A DNA stretch of 64,000 nt from UBA952 sp044361535 (GTDB lineage Bacteria; Bacteroidota; Bacteroidia; Flavobacteriales_D; Crocinitomicaceae), in assembly GCA_044361535.1 (NCBI GenBank), contig JBIKIQ010000008.1, positions 1-64,000 of the forward strand, read 5' to 3'. Under the pieces are notes generated by a model. It saw only the letters and a program-made list of their open reading frames with translations, ran no database searches and was not told the DNA's origin. Of the stretch, positions 1-9,792 are shown piece by piece; the stretch's first letter is position 1; each line of letters begins with the position of its first letter. The position numbers and the translations under genes are program-made.

Positions 1-1068
1 ACGGAAATCTTAATTTTCTTAATGGGGGCAATGGCTATTGTAGAAATGATTGATCATTTTAATGGTTTTGGTAGTATACAGCAATTAATTAAAACAAGAA
101 AGAAGAAATCGTTACTTTGGATAATTGCTGGGCTGTCTTTTGTTCTCTCTGCAATTATTGATAATCTAACTGCAACTATTGTTTTAATTACGATTTTGCG
201 TAAGATTATACACGAAAAGGAATTGCGATTTTGGTATGCTGGAATAATCATTATTTCAGCCAATGCAGGTGGAGCATGGACACCAATTGGAGATGTGACA
301 ACGACTATGTTATGGATGGCAAATAAAGTAACTACACAAAAATTAGTTGTTTTACTTGGGTTGCCATCTCTAATATGTATGATAGTTCCTGTTTTCGTCG
401 CATCTTATTTTAAAATTTTTCAAGGTGAATTTGATCTTCACGTAGAGAAAACAAAGCAGAAGGAAGGTATACAAATGTTAATTATTGGCTTAGCTTTGAT
501 TATTTCTGTTCCTATTTTTAAAACAATTACCCATTTACCTCCTTATTTAGGAATGATGTTGGCGTTAGGAGTTTACGCTGTTATTTCCGAAGTTAAAAGT
601 AATCGCACATTCTCAATGAATGAAGCACACGGAAACGGACCTACAATGAAAGCTTTGGGTAAAATTGAAATGCCCTCCATATTATTCTTCTTAGGAATTC
701 TTATGACTATTGCTTCTATGGAATCTCTTGGTATGATTTTTCAATTTGGCCAGTCGGTAAGTGCTTCCATTCCTCTTGAGATTTTTGCAGGTGCTTTGGG
801 AATTGCATCGTCAATTATTGATAATGTGCCATTGGTTGCTGCTTCTATCGGAATGTTTTCAACGTATGCACCTGACGATTCAATTTGGCATTTAATTGCC
901 TACACAGCAGGAACGGGAGGATCACTGTTAATAATTGGATCTGCTGCTGGAGTAGTAGCCATGGGAATGGAAAATATAAGCTTTGGTTGGTATTTCAAAC
1001 GAATTACTCTTCTTGCTGCTATTGGCTATTTTGCTGGTCTTTTTCTGTTACTATTTATTGTAGGTTAA
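1..1068 (+). CDS. nhaD: NhaD-family Na+/H+ antiporter, 5'-truncated by the window edge
   Basis: Integral inner-membrane antiporter that would exchange Na+ for H+. The frame is open from base 1, so the N-terminus lies outside the window; the first in-frame ATG at 22 is internal, not a start. The visible 355 residues hold about nine hydrophobic segments. They also hold the NhaD/ArsB-type signatures SAIIDNLTAT and ANAGGAWTPIGDVTT near the start and a second SSIIDNVPLVAA near residue 270, the inverted-repeat half-sites typical of this family. The gene converges on lpxA with a 20-bp gap. Family is clear; ion specificity is taken from the family. Confidence 0.9.
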   Translation, partial: TEILIFLMGAMAIVEMIDHFNGFGSIQQLIKTRKKKSLLWIIAGLSFVLSAIIDNLTATIVLITILRKIIHEKELRFWYAGIIIISANAGGAWTPIGDVTTTMLWMANKVTTQKLVVLLGLPSLICMIVPVFVASYFKIFQGEFDLHVEKTKQKEGIQMLIIGLALIISVPIFKTITHLPPYLGMMLALGVYAVISEVKSNRTFSMNEAHGNGPTMKALGKIEMPSILFFLGILMTIASMESLGMIFQFGQSVSASIPLEIFAGALGIASSIIDNVPLVAASIGMFSTYAPDDSIWHLIAYTAGTGGSLLIIGSAAGVVAMGMENISFGWYFKRITLLAAIGYFAGLFLLLFIVG

Positions 1069-1088
1069 TTTCGTTTTTGAGCTTTAAA

Positions 1089-1865
1089 TCAAATCATTCC
1101 TCGAATAACACCTTTGTCCGAGGACTCAATAAATTTGAGAATAGTTTCACGCATTTCACTTTCTGGAATAGTTGTACGAACTAACTCAATAGCTTTAGTT
1201 AAATTATTGTTTTGAACGTAAAGAACGCGATAAATATCTTCAATTTCTCGTACTTGTTCATCCGTGTAACCTCTTCTTCTTAGGCCAACTGAATTAACTC
1301 CCGCGAAGGTCATTGGTTCCCGGGCTGCTTTGATGAAAGGCGGAATGTCTTTTCGAATGAGTGAAGCTCCGCCAATAAATGTATGTGCTCCAATATGAGC
1401 AAATTGTTGAGCAGCTACCTTTCCTTCAAGTATTGCAAAATCATCAATTTTTACATGACCTGATAATCCAACATAACTTGCTAAAATCACATTGTTTGCA
1501 ATTTGACAATCATGTGCAACATGAACGTAAGTCATTAATAGACAATTATTTCCAACTGCAGTATTCCATTGGTCTTTGGTTCCTCGATGAATGGTTACGC
1601 ATTCGCGAATTACCGTATTATTTCCAATTGTTACAGTTGTGTTTTCTCCATCAAATTTTAAATCTTGAGGTATAACACCAATTACGGCACCCGGAAAAAT
1701 TTCACAATTTTCACCAATCGTTGTATTCGGATAAATGGAGACATTTGAATGAATCTTGGTGTTATTTCCAATTTTTACATTGGCATGAATTGTTGAAAAG
1801 GGATCAATTTGCACATTGTTACCAAGTTCAGCAGATGGGGAAATAGAAGCTAAATTACTTATCAT
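1089..1865 (-). CDS. lpxA: Acyl-ACP--UDP-N-acetylglucosamine O-acyltransferase
   Basis: Catalyses the first step of lipid A synthesis, moving a 3-hydroxyacyl chain from ACP to UDP-GlcNAc in the cytoplasm. The 258-residue protein has an N-terminal left-handed beta-helix of hexapeptide repeats (residues about 10-190) and the catalytic motif HVAHDC, with His118 matching the family's catalytic histidine. The C-terminus is the helical cap. Length is usual. The ATG overlaps the lpxC/fabZ stop as ATGA, so translation is probably coupled. Third gene of the lpxD-lpxC/fabZ-lpxA operon. Confidence 0.97.
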   Translation of the reverse strand: MISNLASISPSAELGNNVQIDPFSTIHANVKIGNNTKIHSNVSIYPNTTIGENCEIFPGAVIGVIPQDLKFDGENTTVTIGNNTVIRECVTIHRGTKDQWNTAVGNNCLLMTYVHVAHDCQIANNVILASYVGLSGHVKIDDFAILEGKVAAQQFAHIGAHTFIGGASLIRKDIPPFIKAAREPMTFAGVNSVGLRRRGYTDEQVREIEDIYRVLYVQNNNLTKAIELVRTTIPESEMRETILKFIESSDKGVIRGMI

Positions 1866-3265
1866 TCTGCTTTGTCTTTAATTACTTGGGCAAGCATTTC
1901 TGCTTCGCAAACAACTTTTCCGTTTACATATGCCTTTCCTTCCATTTCTACTAAGCCTCTTCGAATAGGAGAAATCAATTTTAATTCAAAAACAATTGTA
2001 TCACCTGGCAGAACCTTTTGTTTAAATTTCACTTTGTCGATCTTCATGAAATACGTTGAGTACAAATGTGGATCTTCAACTTTACTCAATGCGAATATCC
2101 CACCTGTTTGAGCCATTGCTTCCAACTGTAGTACACCCGGAAAAACAGGATTGCCCGGAAAATGTCCCGTGAAAATCGGTTCGTTCATAGTAATGTTTTT
2201 AACACCGATAATGGAATTTTCATGAATCTCCATGATTTTATCAATCATCAAAAACGGATAGCGATGCGGTAACATCTTTTCAATATCATTTATCGTGTAA
2301 AGCGGATCTTTCGTTAAATCGAATTTACGCCCTTCATTACTTTGTTTTTTGATTTGTTCTTTTAAAACTTTGGCAAAGCGAACATTTCCTGAATGACCCG
2401 GTCTTGCTGCTAAAATATGCGCCTTTATTGGTTTTCCAACCAATGCTAAATCGCCAACAATATCCAATAATTTATGTCGAGCGGGTTCATTTTCGTATTG
2501 AAGCTTTGTACTGTTTAATACACCAATTCCATCTATCGAAACTTTTAGACTTTCTTTACCTAATAATTTTGCTAAACGATTCAATTCCTCTTGTGGAACA
2601 TCCACTTTATCAACTAAAACAATTGCGTTATCTAAATCACCACCTTTAATTAAATTATTGCTCGCTAAAAATTCTAATTCACGCAAGAAAACAAAGGTGC
2701 GACAAGAAGCGATTTGTTCGTTGAACTCTCCTATGTGATACATGCTAGCATGCTGTGTTCCTAAAACTGGAGATTTATAATCAACCATTACCGTAATTCT
2801 ATAATTTACGTCTGGAATGGCCAAAAATTCAATCCCTTTTTCCAAATCTTCCCATGGAATATTTTCTGAAAGTTCGAAATATTCACGTACAGCAGTTTGT
2901 TGCTCTACTCCAACATGTTGAATTGCATGAACGAAAGGCAGAGAACTCCCATCCATTATTGGAATTTCAGGTGCATCTAATTTTATTAAGGCATTATCAA
3001 CCCCGCAACCAACCAATGCGGCTAGAACATGTTCCGTCGTATAAACACGGGCACCATTTTGTTCTAACGTTGTCCCACGATCTGTTGAAATGACAAAATC
3101 AACATCGGCTTTAATTTGCGGTTCATTGGGTAAATCAATCCGTTGGAATTTAAACCCAGAATTTTCAGGTGCTGGATGAATTTCAAGGTTCACCTTTTCA
3201 CCAGTATGAAGTCCGACTCCTACAATTTTTACAATATCTTTTAGCGTATGTTGATAATCTGCCAT
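1862..3265 (-). CDS. lpxC/fabZ: Bifunctional UDP-3-O-acyl-GlcNAc deacetylase / 3-hydroxyacyl-ACP dehydratase
   Basis: A fusion of LpxC (the committed zinc-dependent deacetylation of lipid A synthesis) with FabZ (dehydration in fatty-acid synthesis), usual in Bacteroidota. LpxC covers residues 1 to about 305: TTEHVLAAL holds zinc ligand His79 and HKLLDIVGD carries the later His and Asp ligands. FabZ covers about 320-467, with LPHRYPFLMID and GHFPGNPVFPGV (catalytic His) and LEAMAQTGG. I place the start at ATG 3265, giving MADYQHTL, because the upstream in-frame codon at 3271 is only TTG. It follows the lpxD stop by 6 bp and overlaps lpxA by 4 bp. Confidence 0.97.
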   Translation of the reverse strand: MADYQHTLKDIVKIVGVGLHTGEKVNLEIHPAPENSGFKFQRIDLPNEPQIKADVDFVISTDRGTTLEQNGARVYTTEHVLAALVGCGVDNALIKLDAPEIPIMDGSSLPFVHAIQHVGVEQQTAVREYFELSENIPWEDLEKGIEFLAIPDVNYRITVMVDYKSPVLGTQHASMYHIGEFNEQIASCRTFVFLRELEFLASNNLIKGGDLDNAIVLVDKVDVPQEELNRLAKLLGKESLKVSIDGIGVLNSTKLQYENEPARHKLLDIVGDLALVGKPIKAHILAARPGHSGNVRFAKVLKEQIKKQSNEGRKFDLTKDPLYTINDIEKMLPHRYPFLMIDKIMEIHENSIIGVKNITMNEPIFTGHFPGNPVFPGVLQLEAMAQTGGIFALSKVEDPHLYSTYFMKIDKVKFKQKVLPGDTIVFELKLISPIRRGLVEMEGKAYVNGKVVCEAEMLAQVIKDKAE

Positions 3266-3271
3266 TTTCAA

Positions 3272-4318
3272 TTATTTAGTATCTGATGTAATATCTTTTA
3301 TTTTTTTATCCAGTTCTTGTATTTTACTCAAGATGAATGGGAGTTTTCTAAAACCAAAATATGATTTTTTGAAATCTTCAATTGGAATTCCGGGAGATCC
3401 CATTAGCGTATCTGCTTTTTTGACAGTCGATGGAATTCCTGATTGTGCTACAATTTTAGTTTCATCTGCGATGTGTAGATGCCCACTTATTCCTGCTTGC
3501 CCGCCAATTAAAACACGGTTCCCAATTTTTGCTGATCCGGCAATTCCTGCTTGGGCTGCCATGGCCGAGTTAGAACCAAAATCAACGTTGTGTGCAATTT
3601 GACATAAATTATCAATCTTCGAACCCTTTCGAATAAAGGTAGATCCCATGGTTGCTCGATCAATCGTTGTGTTTGACCCGATTTCAACATTATCTTCTAT
3701 TACAACATTGCCAATTTGAGGTACTTTTTGGAAATTTCCATTTTCATCGGGTGCAAATCCAAATCCATCTGCTCCAATAACCGCTCCTGCATGAATAATA
3801 CAATTCATTCCGATTTTACAATCGTTATATATTTTAACACCGGGATGAATGATCGTGTTTTCACCAATTTCAACGTTATCACCTATATAAACCTGCGGAT
3901 AAATGATAACATTATCACCAATTTTAGATCGTTCTGCTAAATAGCTAAATGAACCGATATGAATATCTTTTCCAAGAGTTGCGCTTTCGGCTATACTAAC
4001 CGGGCTCTCAATTCCGGGTTTTTTCTTTGAAATTTGACTGTAAAGTTCGAGTAGTTTTGCAAAACAAGAATAGGCATCTTCAACTTTGATTAAGGTCAAA
4101 CTTTCCGGTAGAGGTTTTGAAGGAGAAAATGAATCATTAACGATGCAAATCGATGATTTAGTTGTGTAAATGAATTCTTCATATTTAGGATTGGCCAAAA
4201 AGGAAAGAGCGCCTGTGTGGCCTTCTTCAATTTTTGCTAATGTATTAACGCAAACGGCCGTATCACCCTCAATCTTTCCATTTAATAATCCCGAAATTTG
4301 CTCTGCTGAAAATTCCAT
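3272..4318 (-). CDS. lpxD: UDP-3-O-(3-hydroxyacyl)glucosamine N-acyltransferase
   Basis: Adds the second 3-hydroxyacyl chain, to the 2-amino group of the LpxC product. The 348-residue protein has an N-terminal uridine-binding region (about 1-100), then a long run of hexapeptide repeats forming a left-handed beta-helix. The motif CQIAHNVDFG contains the likely catalytic His243, and the C-terminal helices are GFRKLPFILSKIQELDKKI. It is the first gene of the minus-strand lipid A operon. Confidence 0.96.
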   Translation of the reverse strand: MEFSAEQISGLLNGKIEGDTAVCVNTLAKIEEGHTGALSFLANPKYEEFIYTTKSSICIVNDSFSPSKPLPESLTLIKVEDAYSCFAKLLELYSQISKKKPGIESPVSIAESATLGKDIHIGSFSYLAERSKIGDNVIIYPQVYIGDNVEIGENTIIHPGVKIYNDCKIGMNCIIHAGAVIGADGFGFAPDENGNFQKVPQIGNVVIEDNVEIGSNTTIDRATMGSTFIRKGSKIDNLCQIAHNVDFGSNSAMAAQAGIAGSAKIGNRVLIGGQAGISGHLHIADETKIVAQSGIPSTVKKADTLMGSPGIPIEDFKKSYFGFRKLPFILSKIQELDKKIKDITSDTK

Positions 4319-4381
4319 GTTTCAAATATAGCTATTTGTTGTAATTATAATTAGTTTGTTAGTATTTATGAAAATAATTTA

Positions 4382-5035
4382 CTAGTTTGGTGTGGTATTA
4401 TTAGGATTGACTTTTACAGGAGTTAGGATAACATCTTTCCATGTAAAATACATTAATGTAGAATCTAAACCATTTGCCAATAGAAATACGGCCTCTGTGT
4501 TATTGTTTTTTTGGACGTTATATTGTATGAAACCAGTATTGAGGAGTGTTTTAGAATAATTCTCTCGGTTAAATTGCGCTTGTTTTAATTTAGATAAAAG
4601 TTGCTGTGAAACATCGAAGTTAAAAAGTGAAAATTTCTCCTCTGGAAGATTTATAATTTTTAGAAAAGTATCTGTTTTAAAAGCTTGAAGCTGATTAAGT
4701 TCATCATGTACAACTGCTAAATAAGAATCCGAAGTGAAAGTAATATAAAATTGATTTTTATTTTCCGCTGATTCAAAAAGATACGTTTTAAATGCAGTAT
4801 TTTTATTGCTTTTATCAAAATTTACTTCTGAATCCTCAAGAATTTTCTGTATGTTTTTAGCTGATATTTTTTTTGACGCACTGATTAAAATTTTATGATT
4901 GATAGTTTCCTTTACCTTGTTTTGTGGTAACCAGCTGCAACCTCTATTTCCAAATACAAAAAAAACGAAGATTAATCCAATACTAACACCAATTAAGTAA
5001 TAGAATAACCTTCTCAAAAATGTATTTTGCATCAT
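4382..5035 (-). CDS. Hypothetical single-pass membrane-anchored protein
   Basis: I do not recognise this 217-residue protein. Residues 7-29 are a strongly hydrophobic segment after a short basic start (FLRRLFYYLIG), predicting an inner-membrane anchor with the rest outside. The remainder is Lys/Asn/Gln-rich with no clear motif and ends in a Pro/Asn/Thr tail. It lies 63 bp upstream of lpxD on the same strand, so it might be cotranscribed with lipid A synthesis, but nothing else links it to envelope work. Two in-frame ATGs open the gene. Confidence 0.6.
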   Translation of the reverse strand: MMQNTFLRRLFYYLIGVSIGLIFVFFVFGNRGCSWLPQNKVKETINHKILISASKKISAKNIQKILEDSEVNFDKSNKNTAFKTYLFESAENKNQFYITFTSDSYLAVVHDELNQLQAFKTDTFLKIINLPEEKFSLFNFDVSQQLLSKLKQAQFNRENYSKTLLNTGFIQYNVQKNNNTEAVFLLANGLDSTLMYFTWKDVILTPVKVNPNNTTPN

Positions 5036-5231
5036 GCTGCAAAGCTACTCACAAAATCTTTGTTTTGAAAAAATTGATTAAAAAGTATGAAGGAAAAATT
5101 AAATCTCACTAAAATGTTTCTTAAAAAAATGATAATAATAAGGCTGTAAATGACACTATAGTATAGTTAATGGGTTGTGTTTTCAAAAGAAATAAATCGG
5201 TTTTAAACACTTCTCAATTAAAATTTGCTAG

Positions 5232-5239
5232 TATCTTTG
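5232..5239 (+). promoter_or_regulatory. Bacteroidota -7 promoter element, sets the aldehyde dehydrogenase start
   Basis: TATCTTTG matches the Bacteroidota -7 consensus TAnnTTTG. It lies 17 bp before the ATG at 5257, so transcription would begin near 5246. That rules out the longer frame from ATG 5170. No convincing -33 TTTG is seen. Confidence 0.55.
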
Positions 5240-5256
5240 TCAACAAAATTAATCGT

Positions 5257-6813
5257 ATGTCAGCAGTTGTAAATGAAACAGAGATTTTTCAAATTCTTGA
5301 ACAATTAGGAATTGAAACAGAAAATAATGGAGCCTCAACAGGAGGTAAATGGTTTAAAACCAGAGGAGAGCGAATTGACTCAATTTCTCCAGTGGATGGA
5401 AAATTAATTGCCACTGTAAATTCTGCAACAGAAGCTGATTACGAAGCGGTAGTTTTGAAAGCTCAAGAGGCATTTGCACAATGGAGATTGATTCCAGCTC
5501 CGAAAAGGGGAGAGGTTGTTCGTCAATTGGCAGAAAGGATTCGTTTTTACAAAGAGCCACTGGGAAAACTTGTTTCTTACGAAATGGGAAAATCTCTTCA
5601 AGAAGGCTTGGGTGAGGTTCAGGAGATGATTGATATCTGTGATTTTGCAGTTGGATTATCTCGACAATTGTATGGATTAACGATGCATTCAGAAAGACCT
5701 GGACATAGAATGTATGAGCAATATCATCCGCTTGGAATTGTTGGAATTATTTCAGCATTCAATTTTCCTGTTGCTGTTTGGAATTGGAACACAGCATTAG
5801 CTTGGGTTTGTGGTGATGTTTGTATTTGGAAACCGTCTGAAAAAACGCCAATTACTGCAATTGCTTGTCAACAAATTACGAAAGAAGTTTTTGACGCGAA
5901 TGGAGTTCCTGAAGGGGTTTCAAGTGTTGTTATTGGTGGCGCTGAAATTGGAAAATTGATGGCTGAGGACGCACGAATTCCTTTAGTATCTGCAACAGGT
6001 TCAACTCGCATGGGTAAATCAGTTGGAGCAGCAGTTGGCGCAAGATTGGGTCGTTCATTGTTAGAGTTAGGAGGAAATAATGCAATTATCATCACGCCAA
6101 CAGCCGATTTGAAAATGGTTGTACCCGGAGCTGTATTTGGAGCTGTTGGAACGGCAGGTCAACGTTGTACATCTACGCGAAGATTGATTATTCACGATTC
6201 TATCTACGATAAAGTAAGAGAAGCTTTAGTTAAAGCCTATGGACAGTTGAAAATTGGAGATCCTTTGGATCAGTCAAATCACGTGGGACCATTGATTGAT
6301 AAAGATGCAGTTTCTGCTTATTTGAATGCAATTGAAAAAGCGAAAGCAGAAGGTGGAAAAGTAATTGTTGAAGGAGGAGTTTTGACTGGAGCGGGCTATG
6401 AATCTGGATGTTATGTGAAACCTGCGATTGTTGAGGCAGAAAATCATTTTGAAATTGTTCAACACGAAACGTTTGCTCCAATTTTATATATCATGAAATA
6501 TTCTGATGAATTGGAAAATGCAATTCGTATGCAAAATGGCGTTCCACAAGGACTTTCATCAGCAATCATGACTAATAATTTAAAAGAAGCCGAAGCATTT
6601 TTATCTCAGGCAGGTTCAGATTGTGGAATTGCTAATGTAAATATTGGAACTTCAGGTGCTGAGATTGGTGGTGCATTTGGTGGCGAAAAAGAAACAGGTG
6701 GAGGAAGAGAATCGGGTTCTGATTCTTGGAAAATATATATGCGTCGTCAAACAAATACGATCAATTATTCAGACAGTTTGCCATTGGCACAAGGAATCAA
6801 GTTTGATTTGTAG
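5257..6813 (+). CDS. Antiquitin-type aldehyde dehydrogenase (ALDH7, alpha-aminoadipate semialdehyde dehydrogenase)
   Basis: NAD(P)+-dependent oxidation of a semialdehyde, by family that of aminoadipate semialdehyde in lysine breakdown. From the chosen start (MSAVVNET) it has 518 residues, close to the usual ALDH7 length. Motifs seen: FNFPVAVWNWN and WKPSEKTP in the cofactor domain, LELGGNNA with general-base Glu270, and GTAGQRCTSTRRL with nucleophile Cys304; GQRCT.TRRL is characteristic of antiquitin. An upstream in-frame ATG at 5170 is rejected because the promoter element lies inside that extension. Next on the same strand, 36 bp on, is a methyltransferase. The natural substrate is inferred. 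Confidence 0.93.
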   Translation: MSAVVNETEIFQILEQLGIETENNGASTGGKWFKTRGERIDSISPVDGKLIATVNSATEADYEAVVLKAQEAFAQWRLIPAPKRGEVVRQLAERIRFYKEPLGKLVSYEMGKSLQEGLGEVQEMIDICDFAVGLSRQLYGLTMHSERPGHRMYEQYHPLGIVGIISAFNFPVAVWNWNTALAWVCGDVCIWKPSEKTPITAIACQQITKEVFDANGVPEGVSSVVIGGAEIGKLMAEDARIPLVSATGSTRMGKSVGAAVGARLGRSLLELGGNNAIIITPTADLKMVVPGAVFGAVGTAGQRCTSTRRLIIHDSIYDKVREALVKAYGQLKIGDPLDQSNHVGPLIDKDAVSAYLNAIEKAKAEGGKVIVEGGVLTGAGYESGCYVKPAIVEAENHFEIVQHETFAPILYIMKYSDELENAIRMQNGVPQGLSSAIMTNNLKEAEAFLSQAGSDCGIANVNIGTSGAEIGGAFGGEKETGGGRESGSDSWKIYMRRQTNTINYSDSLPLAQGIKFDL

Positions 6814-6849
6814 TTTCTTAACTTAGATTTTCTAAGAAAGGCAAATTTT

Positions 6850-7569
6850 ATGATTCAAACGGTAAAACGCTATATTTCAGATATTCTTAATCGAAATCGC
6901 TCGAACAAGGAAATATTTTCGAAGATTTATGACAACCATCAGTGGGGTGGAGAGGGAGAGGAGAATTTTTACTCGGGAGAAGGAACTTATATCAAAGATG
7001 TTCAGATTTATATTGATACAGTTTCCGATTTTATCAAGGAAAATAACATCAAAACAGTTTGTGAAATTGGCTGTGGTGATTTTAATGTAACTGGAGAATT
7101 ACTTAAAAAAGTTGAAGTTGAATACAAAGGATTAGACGTTGTCCCGTCTTTGGTTGTTCATCTCAATAAGAATTACCAGTCCAAAAACATTCATTTTTTG
7201 TGTGTGGATGCCTCGTCTTACCAAGCTGAAATTCCCCAAGTTGATTTGTGTATTATCAGACAGGTGTTGCAACACTTGAGTAATGAAAGCATTCTCAAAA
7301 TTTTGGATAACACGAAGCACATTCCAAATCTCTTGATAACGGAACATCTTCCAGTAAATCCGGGCGAAATAAACGGAGATAAAGTTACAAATGGCTACAT
7401 ACGACTTCAAAATAAAATTCCTTCGGGAGTTTATCTTGATCAAGCGCCATTTTCAACGAAAATCAAAAAAGAACTTCTTAACTTACGATTAGATGATAAG
7501 AATCATTCAGGCGAATTGATTGATGCTCAATTGGTTACTTCATGGGTGGTGAATGAAGTAATTTTATAA
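6850..7569 (+). CDS. Class I SAM-dependent methyltransferase, substrate unknown
   Basis: The 239-residue protein has a Rossmann-type methyltransferase fold: motif I is VCEIGCGDFNVTG near residue 75, followed by an acidic-loop region (YKGLDVVPSLV) and a motif IV-like stretch VDLCIIRQVLQHLSN. The N-terminal 60 residues (KIYDNHQWGG) resemble small-molecule or sugar-type methyltransferases rather than RNA enzymes. No membrane segment or signal peptide. It follows the aldehyde dehydrogenase by 36 bp, a gap holding a small CTTAGA-TTT-TCTAAG hairpin. Function beyond methyl transfer is not assignable. Confidence 0.8.
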   Translation: MIQTVKRYISDILNRNRSNKEIFSKIYDNHQWGGEGEENFYSGEGTYIKDVQIYIDTVSDFIKENNIKTVCEIGCGDFNVTGELLKKVEVEYKGLDVVPSLVVHLNKNYQSKNIHFLCVDASSYQAEIPQVDLCIIRQVLQHLSNESILKILDNTKHIPNLLITEHLPVNPGEINGDKVTNGYIRLQNKIPSGVYLDQAPFSTKIKKELLNLRLDDKNHSGELIDAQLVTSWVVNEVIL

Positions 7570-7762
7570 TTGGAAATTCTTATGGCCACAAAAAGTAATT
7601 AATTTGTTGAGTAGCTGATTATTCAATCTTCCTAATTAATTGCATTTCAATTTTGAATTTTATTCCCTAATTCGAAAATAATTTTGTTAAAAGGTATAAT
7701 TTCTGTTATATTTTTTGTATATTTCTATCAATTAATTTATTGTTTCACTAAATCTAAGAGCC

Positions 7763-8206
7763 ATGAAAAAGTTAACAATTAAAAAAAGTGTTTTCGGGAT
7801 TCTTTTACTTGTAATCGTTACAAGTTGTTCGCAAAATTCTGTTTTTAAATCTCCGGCGCTAAAAGTTCAAGGAAAATGGAGGTATAAATCAGTACAATTT
7901 AGACCCTTTGGTTCTTTTGTGAATAAGGATATTACAGACCAATTCAGCAATCAAACAGTTGAATTTAATTCGGATAACTCACTTTCTAAGGTTACGTTGT
8001 CAGATACTTTGTTAGGTACTTGGAACATTCAACAAAATTTGGATAACGAATCAAATGGAAGTCAAAATTTGGTAACTGCCATTACGAATTCAAATGGAAC
8101 AGTTTCCCTTTCCACTTTGACCAATTTATATATTGGATCCCGAAAAATTAAAGGGTACGAATATCGCGGAGACGGAATGTATACATACGTAATGGAAAAG
8201 CTTTAG
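7763..8206 (+). CDS. Small lipoprotein, lipocalin-like
   Basis: The 147-residue product begins with a basic segment, a hydrophobic stretch and the lipobox VTSC (Cys near residue 23), so it should be lipidated and face the periplasm or outer membrane. The mature part contains VQGKWRYKSV and LLGTWNIQQNL, a pattern common in small lipocalin-like lipoproteins of Bacteroidota, but too weak for a firm family call. It is an isolated gene with a strong hairpin downstream. Confidence 0.72.
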   Translation: MKKLTIKKSVFGILLLVIVTSCSQNSVFKSPALKVQGKWRYKSVQFRPFGSFVNKDITDQFSNQTVEFNSDNSLSKVTLSDTLLGTWNIQQNLDNESNGSQNLVTAITNSNGTVSLSTLTNLYIGSRKIKGYEYRGDGMYTYVMEKL

Positions 8207-8242
8207 AATAAGCCGTTTAATGTCAATCCAACAATAATTCAT

Positions 8243-8299
8243 AAAAACACGTTTGGATCTTTTTCAATTCTATTTTTGAAATCATTTAAACGTGTTTTT
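8243..8299. terminator. Long-stem hairpin, likely bidirectional terminator
   Basis: A perfect 12-bp stem pairs AAAAACACGTTT (8243-8254) with AAACGTGTTTTT (8288-8299) around a 33-nt loop that can itself pair (TTCAA/TTGAA). The A-run and T-run at its edges would serve as U-tracts on either strand, for the lipoprotein gene and for leftward transcription. The rest of the 8207-8547 gap holds no gene that I can support. Confidence 0.6.
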
Positions 8300-8547
8300 T
8301 ACTAACTCAAAGTTATTCTTAAAAAATTTGCGCTACTTAGTATATCCGAATTTCCTAGAGGCATTTTTGAATCTATTTCAACCCCAATTTTGAAAACGTT
8401 CCATCGTGATTTTAATCGACTTATTGATATAAATCGAATTTATAACATCACAATAGCTGACGTTTTTACACACCCTTTATTGATAGGGATTTTAATAAGG
8501 ATTCCTCGGTTGTCTTTGATTTATAAACACTAAATACATAACTATAA

Positions 8548-9762
8548 TTATTTACGGATTACTAACTTTTCTATCCGTTCATAGTTTTCTGTTTTAACCC
8601 TGATATTATAATTTCCGGATACCAAAAAAAATGTAGGAAATTGAAAATGAGTAGCATTGATTTTTTCTGTAAATAGTATTCTTCCTAATTCATCAATAAT
8701 TTCAATGGAAATGATTGGTTCAAAGGCCTGAATTGTCAATTCAGTTGAACATGGATTCGGGAAAATCTCGATATCGAATAATTTAACTTCTTCTATGTTA
8801 GCAACATTTTCAAGGTTCCATGTTTCATTGAAGCGTGTATCTGTGGAAACGCCCGTTGTGTAGTATAAATCGTTTTGAACTAAAAAAGCCACACCTCCTT
8901 TTCTTGCAACGGAAGGAAAATCGGGTAGTAAATCAGTTGTAAAATCACTTAAATGAATACGCTCCACCGAGCTAAGAATTTGTCCTGTAGAATCTAATCC
9001 GCCAAATAAAAACAACAAACTATCTGTTTGAGCACAACCCACATAGGATCGGGTTCCCCAATTGAGATTTGGTAATGCAGACCACGAGTCTGAACCTGAT
9101 TGATAACTTAAAATTTCAGCATTGTATCCCATTTGGTTATTCAAATTGTTTCTGCCTAATCCAATAAATACATTATTTTGAAACGTAAAAGCTATTCCTC
9201 GCCAAATTCCATTGGTTGGGAGGTTGTTTTTTTGAGACCAAGTTTGGGTGCTAAAATTAAAAGTCCATACTTCATTCAAAATACCGTTTGTATTTCTTCC
9301 GCCAATGATATACAAAGTGTCTTGTAATACACAATGAACCATTCCGGCTCTCCCGGCAGAAGGTAATGTGTTTAACTCAGTCCAGATATCATTTGCAGGA
9401 TCGTAAGTCCAAAAGTCGTTGAAGTAGAATCCAGAGCAGTTTTCTCCTCCAAACAGATAACCTTTTCCATTATAAGCAAAGCCACTTGCATATTGTCGTT
9501 CTTTTCCTAAAGGTATAGGGTAGGAGTTGCCCCAACTTAAGGTAGATTCATCGTAAATATAAAAATCGCGCGTGCATCCAAAACCTACTTCACGGCCTGT
9601 CCCAATATAATGCTTCGTTCCAATCTTAAAATAGGAGGCGTCATCGCGTGGAGTACCAGGAAATGAAGTCGTTTGATTCCAAGATTGACTAAATAGTTTT
9701 CCGGAAAAACACAATAAAATATCTAAAATAAAAGACTTTTGAATACTTGATTTGCCTTTCAC
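8548..9762 (-). CDS. Secreted Kelch-repeat protein with T9SS C-terminal sorting domain
   Basis: Likely extracellular or cell-surface beta-propeller. It has a hydrophobic N-terminus ending in KLFSQ, about five Kelch-type repeats between residues 50 and 310 (for example GGENCSGFYFNDFWTYDP and IIGGRNTNGILNEVWTFNF), and a C-terminal type A sorting domain with IEIFPNPCSTELTIQ and a basic end (KLVIRK). T9SS substrates are exported by Sec and then cross the outer membrane through the Por machinery, of which porT lies at the other end of this window. The frame opens with GTG at 9762; no nearby ATG gives a better signal peptide. Ligand or function unknown. Confidence 0.85.
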   Translation of the reverse strand: MKGKSSIQKSFILDILLCFSGKLFSQSWNQTTSFPGTPRDDASYFKIGTKHYIGTGREVGFGCTRDFYIYDESTLSWGNSYPIPLGKERQYASGFAYNGKGYLFGGENCSGFYFNDFWTYDPANDIWTELNTLPSAGRAGMVHCVLQDTLYIIGGRNTNGILNEVWTFNFSTQTWSQKNNLPTNGIWRGIAFTFQNNVFIGLGRNNLNNQMGYNAEILSYQSGSDSWSALPNLNWGTRSYVGCAQTDSLLFLFGGLDSTGQILSSVERIHLSDFTTDLLPDFPSVARKGGVAFLVQNDLYYTTGVSTDTRFNETWNLENVANIEEVKLFDIEIFPNPCSTELTIQAFEPIISIEIIDELGRILFTEKINATHFQFPTFFLVSGNYNIRVKTENYERIEKLVIRK

Positions 9763-9792
9763 ATTGAAGATTTAAAAATTGATAATATGTGA

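Noticed and set aside
885..1184. 99-codon frame overlapping the end of nhaD
   Set aside because: It overlaps the nhaD coding frame and the convergent lpxA 3' end with no signal of its own.
5170..5256. 29-residue N-terminal extension of the aldehyde dehydrogenase
   Set aside because: The TATCTTTG promoter element lies inside it and the family starts near the later ATG.
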